This document shows, piece by piece, positions 43,918 to 52,987 of a stretch of 64,000 nt of DNA. Within the stretch, counting starts at the first letter, position 1; every line of letters begins with the position of its first letter. Source of the DNA: Candidatus Binatia bacterium. Lineage in GTDB: Bacteria > Desulfobacterota > Binatia > Bin18. The stretch lies in assembly GCA_022826945.1 (NCBI GenBank), contig JAJDTY010000027.1:1-64000 (forward strand), read 5' to 3'. The position numbers were made by a program, and so were the translations under genes. The notes below the pieces were generated by a model, which was not told the origin of the DNA, did no database searches, and saw nothing but the letters and a program-made list of their open reading frames with translations.

Positions 43918-45700
43918 TGCCGCTCGTCTTGTGTATCCCCACCGGAGACAAGGCGTTTAGCTTTGTCCGCAAACGATTGAGTTGCGCCTCTTCGGACGCA
44001 TTTTTCATGGCTTCCCGGTAGACGCGGGAGGCGTCTGCGGTGCGTCCGATTTTGGAATACGCATCCCCTAGATGTTCAATCAAGGTGGGGTCGGCATCAA
44101 CCAGTTCCACCGCCCGTTCGAGGTGCTGAATGGCCTCCATATACTCTCCGCGCTGATAATACACCCAACCCAGACTATCAATATAAAAGCCGTCGTTGGG
44201 TTCGATGGCCAGCGCCCGGAGTATCAGCTGTTCCGCCTCATCCAAATGCACACCCTGCTCTGCCCATGTATAGCCCAGGTAGTTCAGTGCCGCAGCATTC
44301 TCGGGATTAAGGGCAATGGCTTTCTGCATATGCCGGATACAGCGCTCCTTTTGTTTGAGCTCATCGTATACCGCTCCCAGCGTGAAATGGTACTGATCGT
44401 TGTCCGGGGCGATCTCGATGAGCTGCTCAAGGAGTTCGACGGCTTTGGCGCGGTTATTGTTTTCGCGATGGAGGGAGGCGAGAAAACCAATGAGGTCCGG
44501 GTCGTCCTTCTTTACGCTGAGGGCCTGTTCCACAGCGGTGATGGCTTGCGGGATATTGCCTTGGCGTTGGTAGATATAACTCAGGTAGACGCGCGCATCG
44601 GCAAAATACTCGTCCTGCTGAGGAATATGTAACAGCTCGACGGCTGCCTTGACGTCCTGGTTGGCCTCCGTATACACGACGCCAAGAAAGTAGCGGGCGC
44701 GATAATTCTCAGGCTGGGAGGCTAAGACCAAGTTGAGGGCGGTGGCGGCCTTTTCGTAATCACCTTTCTCCCGATAGATTAGGCTGATCTTGAGTCGTGT
44801 CTCCTGCGGGTCGGCTTCTATCTTCTCAAGCGCTTGAAACTGGTCCAGCGCATCGTCAAGCTTCTTCTGGCCGAGATAGAATCGGCCGAGCCGCTCCCGC
44901 GCCTGCTCACTGCGCGGATTAAGGCTCAGAGCTTTCTCATACACCTCCATGGCTTGGGCATTTTTCTTTTGCATTTCATACACGAGCGCGAGATCGAGGA
45001 GTACCAGTTCTGACTGCGGATTGATGCTGAGCGCCTCGTGATAATAGGTTTCCGCCTGCTCCAACTCTTGGGCTGCCGCGTGCGTTTGGCCAAGGTAATA
45101 ATAGCCCAGGACCGATTGGGGGTGACGGCCCACCAGCCTTTTGAGCACGCCAATCGCTTCTTGAAACCGCCCCTGTTTGGCATACAGCACGCTGAGGTAG
45201 AGATACGGTTCCTGGTCGTCCGAACCGTGGGCCAGAAGGGATTCATAGACCTGAGCCGCTTCGTTTTCCTTGCCGGTCGAGGAGAGCAGGCCGGCCAGGA
45301 GACGCTGGGCGGCAGTATTGTCCGGCTCAGCGGCAACAACCTGCTGGCAATGTTCCAGGGCCTCGGCCAGCTTGCCTTGACGTAAGGCCAAGGTGGCAAG
45401 ACGCAGGCGCAGAAACGGCGTGTTCGGATCGTGAGAGACGGCGTGCTCAAGCTCGCTGAGTGCGGTGTCATGGTCGCCCGCATTCAGGGCTACCTGGCTT
45501 TTGAGAAAATGCCCGAGGGCTTTGTCTTCAGGAGCGAGGACAACAGGCGAACCTGGGATGGGTGGTGCCTGGACGGATGTGGGAACGGCCAGTGGGGCGA
45601 TACGTGCTGGGGCTGGAACGGAGCGGGCCGTGCTGCACGAGGCAAACGGGATGAGAGAGCAAAGCAGAAAAACCCGCACGATGGAGGAAGGGGAACGCAT
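43904..45700 (-). CDS. TPR-repeat lipoprotein
   Basis: A 598-residue protein from ATG 45700. Signal plus lipobox (FLLCSLIPFASC, Cys about 22), a short Pro-rich linker, then about fourteen tetratricopeptide repeats from residue about 60 to the end (for example KQGRFQEAIGVLKRLVGRHPQSVLGYYYLGQTHAA). TPR arrays mediate protein-protein contacts. Together with the DUF4292 lipoprotein it suggests an outer-membrane assembly or secretion role. The 26 codons upstream of ATG 45700 lack signal-peptide character. Confidence 0.85.
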   Translation of the reverse strand: MRSPSSIVRVFLLCSLIPFASCSTARSVPAPARIAPLAVPTSVQAPPIPGSPVVLAPEDKALGHFLKSQVALNAGDHDTALSELEHAVSHDPNTPFLRLRLATLALRQGKLAEALEHCQQVVAAEPDNTAAQRLLAGLLSSTGKENEAAQVYESLLAHGSDDQEPYLYLSVLYAKQGRFQEAIGVLKRLVGRHPQSVLGYYYLGQTHAAAQELEQAETYYHEALSINPQSELVLLDLALVYEMQKKNAQAMEVYEKALSLNPRSEQARERLGRFYLGQKKLDDALDQFQALEKIEADPQETRLKISLIYREKGDYEKAATALNLVLASQPENYRARYFLGVVYTEANQDVKAAVELLHIPQQDEYFADARVYLSYIYQRQGNIPQAITAVEQALSVKKDDPDLIGFLASLHRENNNRAKAVELLEQLIEIAPDNDQYHFTLGAVYDELKQKERCIRHMQKAIALNPENAAALNYLGYTWAEQGVHLDEAEQLILRALAIEPNDGFYIDSLGWVYYQRGEYMEAIQHLERAVELVDADPTLIEHLGDAYSKIGRTADASRVYREAMKNASEEAQLNRLRTKLNALSPVGIHKTSGSELQ

Positions 45701-45858
45701 TGACAGAGGGTAGCATGCGCTGAAATTGACCGTCAATCCTGGAATATCGAGCAGGCCAAAAAAGCTGAGCCGCATCATCAGAAAAACGGAGCGACCAGAT
45801 GATTTCTCCGGCTTGGCCTGTGCAGGGTGTCGAAGTCGTGTATGCTGCCGGGTGAGTC

Positions 45859-46812
45859 ATGTCACCTGAATTTTACGATCTGGCCCGTTTGTTTACGCTG
45901 CGGGATCGTCTTCAGTCCCTTGATAGCACCACGCCTCCCATGGCCTGTCCGCTGCCCACACCGTTACATCCGTCCCCGCAACGGCTAGGTGTCTTGTGTG
46001 GCTCGTTCAACCCTCTCACCCTGGCGCACGTCGTGCTCGCGCAGCATGCTTGCCGCACATTCCACCTGGACCAAATCTTGTATACGGTCGCAAAGGTTAC
46101 GGTGGATAAGGAGCAGGTGACGGGGATGGGCTTGGAGGATCGCCTGTTATTGCTCCTCCTGCATGTCGAGCAGCAACAACATTTAGGGGTGGCCTTGGTC
46201 AACCGCGGGCTCTATTTTGAGCAGGCCCAGGCATTTCAGTCGCTCTTTGACAAGCGGGTTGGGCTGTTTTTTATTGTAGGTATGGACAAACTGGTGCAGA
46301 TTCTGGACGCGCGCTACTACCAGGATCGGGAGGCGGCTCTGGATCAACTTTTTGCGCTGACCTCCCTCGTTGTCGCCAACCGAGGCGATATGGCCCGGCG
46401 TGCATTTGACGAGTTGTTACAGCGTCCAGACAATCAACCCTACCGGGACGCGATTCATTTCCTGCCCCTGCCTGCGTCCGTTACCGATCTCTCCTCAACC
46501 GCAATACGGAAGATCGTCAGTGAGGCAACGAATCTCTCGGCCCACGTCCCGGCCGAGGTGGCGAGGTTTCTCACCGAAGCCCGGCCATACGCCACACTGG
46601 GCAGCGCCACCGAGGATGGGCAGGAGGATGAGATCGACTCTTACGCCGTGCGTCTGACACTCTTCGACCGCCTTGCCACGGTCCGGAACTGGGCCGAGCG
46701 GAATGTTGATTTCCAGCAGTTGCTGACCCAAGCGCTGGCGCCCGGCCCACGAGGCCGGGCACTCCGTGGCGCAACAACCGGCCAAGCGCTGCGCGCTCTC
46801 ATAACAGGCTAA
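45859..46812 (+). CDS. nicotinate/nicotinamide-nucleotide adenylyltransferase-like protein
   Basis: A 317-residue nucleotidyltransferase with LGVLCGSFNPLTLAHVVLA (the HxxH-like adenylyl motif reads TLAH), FFIVGMDKLVQILDARYYQDREAALDQLF and the late LSSTAIRK motif, all NadD-type. It is longer than NadD by an N-terminal 40-residue segment and about 80 residues at the C terminus. The role may be NAD synthesis or a related adenylyl transfer. A 21-bp gap leads to the deoxyhypusine-synthase-like gene. Confidence 0.75.
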   Translation: MSPEFYDLARLFTLRDRLQSLDSTTPPMACPLPTPLHPSPQRLGVLCGSFNPLTLAHVVLAQHACRTFHLDQILYTVAKVTVDKEQVTGMGLEDRLLLLLLHVEQQQHLGVALVNRGLYFEQAQAFQSLFDKRVGLFFIVGMDKLVQILDARYYQDREAALDQLFALTSLVVANRGDMARRAFDELLQRPDNQPYRDAIHFLPLPASVTDLSSTAIRKIVSEATNLSAHVPAEVARFLTEARPYATLGSATEDGQEDEIDSYAVRLTLFDRLATVRNWAERNVDFQQLLTQALAPGPRGRALRGATTGQALRALITG

Positions 46813-46833
46813 ACGGTACTGAAGGAGGAAGGG

Positions 46834-47811
46834 ATGAGCCGTCAGCCGATTACCGACTTTTTGCACCACCACTTTCGGCATTTCAATGCTGCGACCGTTA
46901 TCGAGGCGGCTACCGCCTATCGGCGGCACCTTGACCGGGGTGGCAAGATGCTGCTGGCTATGGCGGGCGCTATGAGTACGGCCGAACTCGGTATCTCCCT
47001 GGCTGAAATGATCCGTAACGACTGCATTCATGCCATCTCCTGCACGGGCGCAAACCTGGAAGAAGACCTTTTTAATCTAGTGGCACACGAGCACTATGAG
47101 CGGGTGCCGCACTATCGGGACCTGACTCCTCAGGACGAGGAGGGCCTGCTGGACCGGCATATGAACCGCGTCACCGATACCTGCATTCCCGAGTTTGAGG
47201 CTATGCGTCGGGTCGAAGGTGTCCTCCAGGAATTGTGGATGCGGGCCGACCACGCCGGCCAACGGGCGTTCCCGCACGAGACATTCTACGAAATTCTCCG
47301 TACCGGCATGCTGCAACCCTATTATCAGATTGACCCCAAAGACTCCTGGGTCCACGCCGCCATGGAAAAGGACTTGCCTATTGTTGCGCCGGGCTGGGAG
47401 GATTCAACCTGTGGGAATGTGTACGCCAGCTATTGCATGACCGGCTTGATTAAGAATGTGCATACCGTGCGGCACGGCGTTGAATACATGACGTTGCTCG
47501 CCGACTGGTATAGTACGGTCTCAGACAACCACTCCATCGGATTTTTTCAGATTGGCGGGGGTATTGCCGGAGACTTTGCCATCTGTGCGGTCCCCATGCT
47601 GATCCAGGACATGAAACGCACCCACACCCCGCTGTGGGGTTATTTTTGTCAGATCAGTGATTCAACGACTAGCTATGGCTCCTATTCAGGCGCGGTCCCC
47701 AACGAAAAGATTACCTGGGGCAAGCTCGGCGTGGACACGCCGCGTTACCTGATTGAGTCGGACGCCTCGATTGTGACGCCGCTCATCTTTGCTCAGGTGC
47801 TGGGACAGTAA
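46834..47811 (+). CDS. deoxyhypusine synthase-like protein
   Basis: A 325-residue protein of the deoxyhypusine/homospermidine synthase family, whose eukaryotic members move a butylamine group from spermidine to eIF5A through NAD. The Lys that forms the enzyme-imine in human DHS (WGK motif) is kept here as Lys297 in ITWGKLGVD; HSIGFFQIGGGIAGDFAI is the NAD-binding part. Bacteria lack eIF5A, so the target is open; a homospermidine or other polyamine reaction is plausible. GAAGGAGG precedes the ATG. The gene abuts a CysQ-like phosphatase gene with no gap. Confidence 0.85.
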   Translation: MSRQPITDFLHHHFRHFNAATVIEAATAYRRHLDRGGKMLLAMAGAMSTAELGISLAEMIRNDCIHAISCTGANLEEDLFNLVAHEHYERVPHYRDLTPQDEEGLLDRHMNRVTDTCIPEFEAMRRVEGVLQELWMRADHAGQRAFPHETFYEILRTGMLQPYYQIDPKDSWVHAAMEKDLPIVAPGWEDSTCGNVYASYCMTGLIKNVHTVRHGVEYMTLLADWYSTVSDNHSIGFFQIGGGIAGDFAICAVPMLIQDMKRTHTPLWGYFCQISDSTTSYGSYSGAVPNEKITWGKLGVDTPRYLIESDASIVTPLIFAQVLGQ

Positions 47812-48621
47812 ATGGAAAAAGAGAAAGCCCTGGCCATTGCGGCCGCGCGGGCCGCGGGAGACATTATCCGCACCACCTACGAGACCAACTACACGGTTGA
47901 GTACAAAAGGGGTGATAACAGCCCGGTTACGCTTGCCGACCGGGAAGCCAACCAGAAGATCCACACCATGCTCCAGGTGACCTTTCCTGACTACGGCTGG
48001 CTGTCTGAAGAAACGGTCGATTCGTCCGCACGGCTCACCGCCCACCGCGTTTGGGTGGTTGATCCCATGGATGGCACCAAGGAATTCATTCAAAAAATCC
48101 CGGAATTTGCCGTTTCCATCGGCCTCATTGAGGCGGGCCGGCCAATTCTCGGCGTGGTCTATAATCCCATCCTGGACCAACTCTTCTGGGCGGTCCGCGG
48201 ACAAGGCGCGTGGTGTGGTAGCCGTCCATTGCACGTGCCCGAAACGTCGCACTTGGCCGAGGCCACTGTTCTCTCAAGTCGCTCGGAAACCAAACGGGGG
48301 GAGTGGAAAGACTTTCGTGCTCTTTTTCAAGCCCGCCCCATGGGGAGTATTGCCTACAAGCTGGCGTGCATTGCAAACGGTGAGGCAGCCGCCTCGTTTA
48401 CCCTGACGCCCAAGAACGAGTGGGATATTTGTGCGGGGACCCTCCTCGTCGAGGAGGCTGGGGGACGAGTCACGACCCTCAGCGGGAAGCCGGTCCGCTT
48501 CAATCAGCCAACAACGCTCTTACAGGGCTTGGTTGCCAGTAATGGCAGGCTCCACACGCAGCTTTTGGAACTCGTGACATCGCGCCTCACCGCTCGACAC
48601 CATGCTGAGAATCGCCAGTAG
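47812..48621 (+). CDS. 3'(2'),5'-bisphosphate nucleotidase / inositol monophosphatase family (CysQ-like)
   Basis: A 269-residue Mg-dependent phosphatase. Signatures are Glu67 in WLSEE, WVVDPMDGTKEF (Asp84, Asp87) and WDICAGTLLVEEAGG. CysQ removes the 3'-phosphate of PAP and PAPS and so links to sulfate assimilation. The start codon follows the stop of the deoxyhypusine-synthase-like gene directly, indicating tight coupling. An inositol-phosphatase role cannot be excluded. Confidence 0.85.
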   Translation: MEKEKALAIAAARAAGDIIRTTYETNYTVEYKRGDNSPVTLADREANQKIHTMLQVTFPDYGWLSEETVDSSARLTAHRVWVVDPMDGTKEFIQKIPEFAVSIGLIEAGRPILGVVYNPILDQLFWAVRGQGAWCGSRPLHVPETSHLAEATVLSSRSETKRGEWKDFRALFQARPMGSIAYKLACIANGEAAASFTLTPKNEWDICAGTLLVEEAGGRVTTLSGKPVRFNQPTTLLQGLVASNGRLHTQLLELVTSRLTARHHAENRQ

Positions 48622-48680
48622 GCCGGTTGACGTGGACTCTGTCCCCCCGTTAGGGTGAAAGAAAAGAGGAAAGAAAAATC

Positions 48681-48902
48681 GTGTCTCGGTTTGCTACACT
48701 TCTTCGCGCCCGCCCCAACCCCCGTTGCCCCGCGTGTCATAAATGGAACCGTGTCTATGTGACCGGAGGCTCGTTTCTATCGGAGTGCGTCCACTGCGGA
48801 GCCACCCTGGAGGTCCGTCGTCCGCCGACGTTTTGGGGTGTCATTGCCATTGGTATCAGCGTGCTGCTCCTCGCCGCAGCCATTCCGCTCCTGGCGTGGT
48901 AA
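48681..48902 (+). CDS. small zinc-ribbon membrane protein
   Basis: A 73-residue protein: a four-Cys ribbon (CPACHKW, then CVHCGA, at residues about 16-42) followed by one C-terminal transmembrane helix (GVIAIGISVLLLAAAIPLLAW). GTG start. I do not recognise the family. It lies in a row with a second small gene (48922) and the CysQ-like gene. Confidence 0.6.
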   Translation: MSRFATLLRARPNPRCPACHKWNRVYVTGGSFLSECVHCGATLEVRRPPTFWGVIAIGISVLLLAAAIPLLAW

Positions 48903-48921
48903 GCAGGCGGGAGGAGACACC

Positions 48922-49146
48922 GTGCCCCAAGGGGTACAACTGGCGCAGATCGAGCGCATTTTCGAGATCCTTGACCGGCTTGGCATCTCCCGGGAGGCGG
49001 TTGTTATTCCTCTGCGGCCGCAGGGCACCGGCAGCCTCAGGATGCTTGAGAATGGCACCCTCGAAATCGTTGTCCCGGACACTATTCCGTTTGATGACTG
49101 GTATGTCTCGCTTGAAGGCGAGATTCGGAAACTGAAGACGAACTGA
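48922..49146 (+). CDS. hypothetical small protein
   Basis: A 74-residue protein starting at GTG 48922 behind GGGAGGAG. It has a helical N terminus (VQLAQIERIFEILDRLGI) and a beta-rich remainder (EIVVPDTIPFDDWYVSLEGEIRKL). No recognised domain or signal. The strong ribosome-binding site and 19-bp distance from the zinc-ribbon gene support a real, co-transcribed gene. Confidence 0.6.
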   Translation: MPQGVQLAQIERIFEILDRLGISREAVVIPLRPQGTGSLRMLENGTLEIVVPDTIPFDDWYVSLEGEIRKLKTN

Positions 49147-49165
49147 ACGACTCCCTCCGCCTGAG

Positions 49166-50050
49166 CTATAGCGGCTGCGGTTCCGAATGGGTTGGCGGCT
49201 GTGCTACAGGCGGGTCGGCCGGTCCATCTAGGTGGACATCCTTTTCGACGGTTTTCTCATCCGGGAGTTCCGTGCGCTCCAGCACGAAGGGTTTCCCCCG
49301 TCCTGTCGGGTTGGCCACAAACACATCATAGCTGCCGGTCTCCAGGACAAAGCGGTGTTCCTGGCCGGGCTCGCTGCGGGCAATCTCTTTTTGCGTCCCG
49401 GCGGCGTAAATGATGACCTGGGTCAGTGGACTGACATCTTTTCCGGCCAGTCGAGGATGGACCAGGAGCTCACCACGCACACGCTCGCGTAGCGTCAGTT
49501 CCCGTAGTCCGCCCCGGAGGAGCTCGATATCGCGCCACCACTGGCTCTGGGGTGGGACGGCAACCTTGACATCGACCAAGCCCGGTTGCGCCAGGATGAT
49601 CTCTCCGCTCAGGAACTCTCCCAGCAATTCGTTGGATACGCCGTCATAGACCTCAACACCGAGGCCGATATCCTGCCCCTTTTTATTCAGGACGTTGACC
49701 TGGAGGGCCGCGACTTCACTCAGAATGACCGTGCTGGTCCGACCGGATCGAACCAGTACGCGCTCGCGCGAAACCGTTCCACCCAGAATGTCGAGTTCAA
49801 CCCGGTAGGACCCGGGCGGCAGCGAAACGGGTGTGTCCAGGGGTGCCTGGGCGACGAGCGTCTCGGGTGTAAGACTATAGATTCTGGCTGAGAGCCCACC
49901 CGGCTGAGTCTGCTCTCCCGGAGTCTGGATGAGCAGGCTGCCGTGGGGTTCGGGCTCGGCCGCAGGCTGCGCGCTACAGACGTGACTGGAGGGAAAAAAA
50001 CAGCTCAACAGAACGGCTAGGAGCCACAGCGGTTGTCTATATCCAGCCAT
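49166..50050 (-). CDS. secreted beta-rich protein of unknown function
   Basis: A 294-residue protein with a signal peptide (LWLLAVLLSCFFPSSHVCSA). Residues 38-280 are predicted beta-rich and contain PEGA/carboxypeptidase-regulatory-like units (VSLPPGSYRVELDILGGTVSRERVLVRSG, LETGSYDVFVANPTGRGKPFVLER), then a Pro-rich end. Likely periplasmic or surface exposed. It begins 22 bp after the rhodanese gene, so it is probably the last gene of that operon. Confidence 0.7.
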   Translation of the reverse strand: MAGYRQPLWLLAVLLSCFFPSSHVCSAQPAAEPEPHGSLLIQTPGEQTQPGGLSARIYSLTPETLVAQAPLDTPVSLPPGSYRVELDILGGTVSRERVLVRSGRTSTVILSEVAALQVNVLNKKGQDIGLGVEVYDGVSNELLGEFLSGEIILAQPGLVDVKVAVPPQSQWWRDIELLRGGLRELTLRERVRGELLVHPRLAGKDVSPLTQVIIYAAGTQKEIARSEPGQEHRFVLETGSYDVFVANPTGRGKPFVLERTELPDEKTVEKDVHLDGPADPPVAQPPTHSEPQPL

Positions 50051-50072
50051 ACGAGCAGGATGTCACCAGGAC

Positions 50073-50894
50073 CTATTTTTCCAGCGGGAGATCCTCGCGG
50101 TTGCCCCATTCGGCCCAGGAGGCATCGTAATTACGCACCTTGTCAAAACCGAGCAGCCGGAGGGTGAACAGTCCGTGCGCCGCACGGATACCACCCTGTC
50201 AATAGGTGACGACCTCACACTCGGGTCTGACCCCGACCTCCTCAAACATAGGGCGAAGTTCGTCTGCGGGTTTGAATTTTTTTGTCTTGGGATCCACATA
50301 GTTGAGCCATTCGAGATGGACCGCGCTGGGAATCCGCCCGCCCCGTTTAGTGCCTCGGTTGTTCTCGCCGGTCCACTCTGCATCCGAGCGTACATCGAGC
50401 AGCACGGTATCCGTGGCAATGGCCTCCCGGACCTGCTCCCAGCGGGCGATCAGGTCGTCGTGAACCTGAGGCGTAAAGGTCGCTTTGACCGGACGGGACG
50501 AGGCGTTGGTCACAGGCCGTCCCTCGGCTAGCCAGGCATCCCAACCCCCGTTCAACACTCTGACATTGGTATGGCCGTAATAGTGCAGGGCCCACCAGAA
50601 CCGGGTCGCGTACAGCCCGCTGAAGCCATCATAGGCAACCACCAGCGTATCATCCCCAAGGCCCATTTCACCCATGGTCTGAGCAAACTGGTCCGGACCC
50701 ATAATATGCGGTGCGCCTTCTTTTTCCTTGAGATAATGATGACCGCGAACGGGAATCGCCCCCGGAATATGGGCGCGGCGGTAGGCTTCGCGATTATCAC
50801 AATCGACGACTCGCAGATTGTCATCCTGGAGATGTGCCGCAAGCCATTGGGTCTCTGCCAGCATGTCCGGTCGGGCGTAGCCGTGGTCTGTCAT
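50073..50894 (-). CDS. tandem rhodanese sulfurtransferase with in-frame UGA at the catalytic cysteine (candidate selenoprotein)
   Basis: From ATG 50894 the frame gives 231 residues, then TGA (50199-50201), then 41 more residues to TAG at 50073. Two rhodanese domains are present: an inactive N-terminal one ([17 protein letters not shown], no Cys) and a C-terminal one starting [13 protein letters not shown]. Family members read [14 protein letters not shown] at the active loop; here the sequence is [16 protein letters not shown], so the UGA is codon 232, at the persulfide-forming Cys. The remaining 41 residues are typical and undamaged. A perfect 7-bp hairpin lies 10 bases after the UGA. I infer selenocysteine insertion; a nonsense mutation is the alternative. 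Operon with an enoyl-CoA hydratase and an LLM gene. Confidence 0.8.
50172..50188 (-). promoter_or_regulatory. candidate bacterial SECIS hairpin in the rhodanese gene
   Basis: Reading the minus strand after the UGA: ten bases, then TCCGTGC, loop GGC, GCACGGA, a perfect 7-bp stem. The loop starts 17 bases after the UGA and opens with G. This fits the published bacterial SECIS rules as I know them (upper stem 4-16 bp, loop 3-14 nt with G in the first two positions, 16-37 nt from UGA). Confidence 0.65.
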
Positions 50895-50922
50895 TGTCCG
50901 TCTCCTTTACTGTCCCGAACTA

Positions 50923-51771
50923 TTACTGTCCTGAGTACCGAGGCGTCCGTTTTTCCATAAACGCCTGCACCGCTTCTCTGGCATCCTGGGAGCGAATGCA
51001 GACTGCTTGGCTCTTGGCTTCCAGTAGGAGTCCGTCACGGACGGAAAGATACTGGCTGGCGTCAATCGCCCGCTTGGCATAGCGCACGGCCAGCGGCGGC
51101 TGGCTGGCCAACTGGTCTGCCAGGTCCGTCACGGTTGCCTCCAATGCATCGTCGTCAACGAGCTGTTCGGCCAGACCGATACGATACGCCTCTTCAGCCT
51201 CAATCTGCTGTGCGGTGAAGATGAGTTCCTTGGCCTTGCCGGTGCCGACCAGCCGGGGTAGGCGTTGGGTGCCGCCCAGGTCGGGGATGAGGCCGTAGCG
51301 GTGCTCCAGCAAGCCCAGACGGCTCCCACGGGCGACTACCCGGATATCGCAGGCCAGCGCCATCTGCAGACCCGCACCCAGAGCATAGCCTCGAACCGCG
51401 GCAATGGTCGGATAGGGGGTCTCTTCAAGCCAGGTGAAGGCTTCCTGAAAGCCCTGGATAATGGACACCATAGGATCGTCGTCAGCCACCACTTCGGGCA
51501 TGGGCTCACGTTCGTGTCCGTTGAAGACCACGCCGCCAAAAGCCGAGGTATCGATGCCGGTTGAGAAGGCGCGTCCTTCACCAATCACAACAAGCGCCCG
51601 CAACTGGTTCTCGCGCGTATACGCTTCGGTGGAAAGGGTGTGGCCGAGTTCCCGTAACGCCTGCCACATCTGGGGCGTCATAGCATTCAGCTTTTCCGCC
51701 CGGTTGAGACGTAGCCAACCTATATGTCCGACCTGTTCATAGCGTACCGCTTCGCCTTGCGTCATATCCAT
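50923..51771 (-). CDS. enoyl-CoA hydratase/isomerase family protein
   Basis: A 282-residue crotonase-fold protein with LRLNRAEKLNAMTPQMW, the oxyanion segment AFSTGIDTSAFGG, AVRGYALGAGLQMALACDIRV and LGLLEHRYGLIPDLGGTQRLPRLVG. The last segment has the typical hydratase/isomerase PDLGGTQRLPR motif. It follows an LLM gene and precedes the rhodanese gene by 28 bp on the minus strand. The CoA substrate is unknown. Confidence 0.9.
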   Translation of the reverse strand: MDMTQGEAVRYEQVGHIGWLRLNRAEKLNAMTPQMWQALRELGHTLSTEAYTRENQLRALVVIGEGRAFSTGIDTSAFGGVVFNGHEREPMPEVVADDDPMVSIIQGFQEAFTWLEETPYPTIAAVRGYALGAGLQMALACDIRVVARGSRLGLLEHRYGLIPDLGGTQRLPRLVGTGKAKELIFTAQQIEAEEAYRIGLAEQLVDDDALEATVTDLADQLASQPPLAVRYAKRAIDASQYLSVRDGLLLEAKSQAVCIRSQDAREAVQAFMEKRTPRYSGQ

Positions 51772-51861
51772 GTCTGCATTCCTTCCGAGAGAGTAGCCCT
51801 CAACGTAGCGGTTTCAGTCACTAATTCCAAACCCCTCGGCGGAATCAAGCATCGTGCTCGG

Positions 51862-52926
51862 TTACTGGTTTCTGTACGGTCCGATAATCTCCCGGGCGAA
51901 CTCCACGAGACTTTCTTCCACCAGGCCCCACGGGGGTGAGACAACCATCTGGGTGAGCCCCGCGGCTTCAAGCTGATGGAGGCGTTCGAGAATATCGTCG
52001 CGCGAACCGGTCAGGCTCATGGTCCGAACGGCCTCGGGGGTAATGAATTTTTCTTCGCCCGGATGCAGAAAGCGCGAGTGCGTAGCATGAATGTCTTCCC
52101 AGCGGTCATCCAGATAGCGCTGGTACTCTGGAGTCAGAAAGGGCTGTAAGAAAGGTGGCACCGTTTTGCCCTGTTTGGCGACTTCATAGGCATAGTGCAG
52201 GGCCACCGCAATGCGTGGGCCAACCCGTGACAGCACGCGCGGGCTGTTCACGGCCTCGCCGGGTTGCAGCACGCAGGAGATGCCGAGCGTGACCACGCTG
52301 AAGTCGGATGGCTTCCCGCCGTTCCGGCCCTCCCAGCCCTTTGCAACTGCAGCCAGATTGCGGATGAGCGACTCGGGCGAGAGCAGGCTCAGGGTCAACA
52401 GGCCGTCGCCCAACTCACCGGCCAGGGCCTGGGCCTTGGGGTGCGAGGCCGCCAGATAGATGGGGATTCGCTCGCGCGTATTAATATAGCCGTGTTCGAC
52501 ATCCATGAACCGAATCCGGCTCTGCCGGCCGCGCTCGTGATAGGAGACCGTCTCGCCCTGGAGCAGACCCTGGCAGACCTCGACCGCATGCCGGAACTCC
52601 GCAAGCGAAACTGGTGGCATGTCCATGGTCCGCCAGGCCGTATGACCGGTGCCCAGGCCGAGAATCACCCGACCGGGCGCAAGCTGATTGATGGTGGCAA
52701 TCGAGTGCGCAATAACGGGCGGAATCCGCGTCCCGACAATGGTGACGCCGGTCCCGAGTCGGATCGTTTTTGTCTGCGCAGCAGCCAGAGTCATGCAGGC
52801 ATACACGTCCGAGGTGAGCATCTGCGAGTCCACGAACCAGGCATGGCTAAACCCCATCTGCTCGGCCAGCAGGGCGTGCTTCCATCCGTTGTGAATATGC
52901 GACTGAAAGCCTACTCCGAAGTCCAT
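51862..52926 (-). CDS. LLM-class flavin-dependent oxidoreductase
   Basis: A 354-residue luciferase-like TIM barrel. It reads MDFGVGFQSHIHNGWKHALLAEQMGFSHAWFVDSQ, KTIRLGTGVTIVGTRIPPV, INQLAPGRVILGLGTGHTAWRTM and PIYLAASHPKAQALAGELGDGLL. The RIPPVIAHSIATINQ and GTGHTAWRTMG-like motifs resemble F420-dependent glucose-6-phosphate-dehydrogenase-like and 5,10-methylene-H4MPT reductase-like members. First gene of the minus-strand unit that includes the candidate selenoprotein. Confidence 0.87.
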   Translation of the reverse strand: MDFGVGFQSHIHNGWKHALLAEQMGFSHAWFVDSQMLTSDVYACMTLAAAQTKTIRLGTGVTIVGTRIPPVIAHSIATINQLAPGRVILGLGTGHTAWRTMDMPPVSLAEFRHAVEVCQGLLQGETVSYHERGRQSRIRFMDVEHGYINTRERIPIYLAASHPKAQALAGELGDGLLTLSLLSPESLIRNLAAVAKGWEGRNGGKPSDFSVVTLGISCVLQPGEAVNSPRVLSRVGPRIAVALHYAYEVAKQGKTVPPFLQPFLTPEYQRYLDDRWEDIHATHSRFLHPGEEKFITPEAVRTMSLTGSRDDILERLHQLEAAGLTQMVVSPPWGLVEESLVEFAREIIGPYRNQ

Positions 52927-52987
52927 CGATGCCCTCCTGCGCTCTTACACCGTCCGTTGAGCAGGGTTCACTGCTGATCTTTAATTC

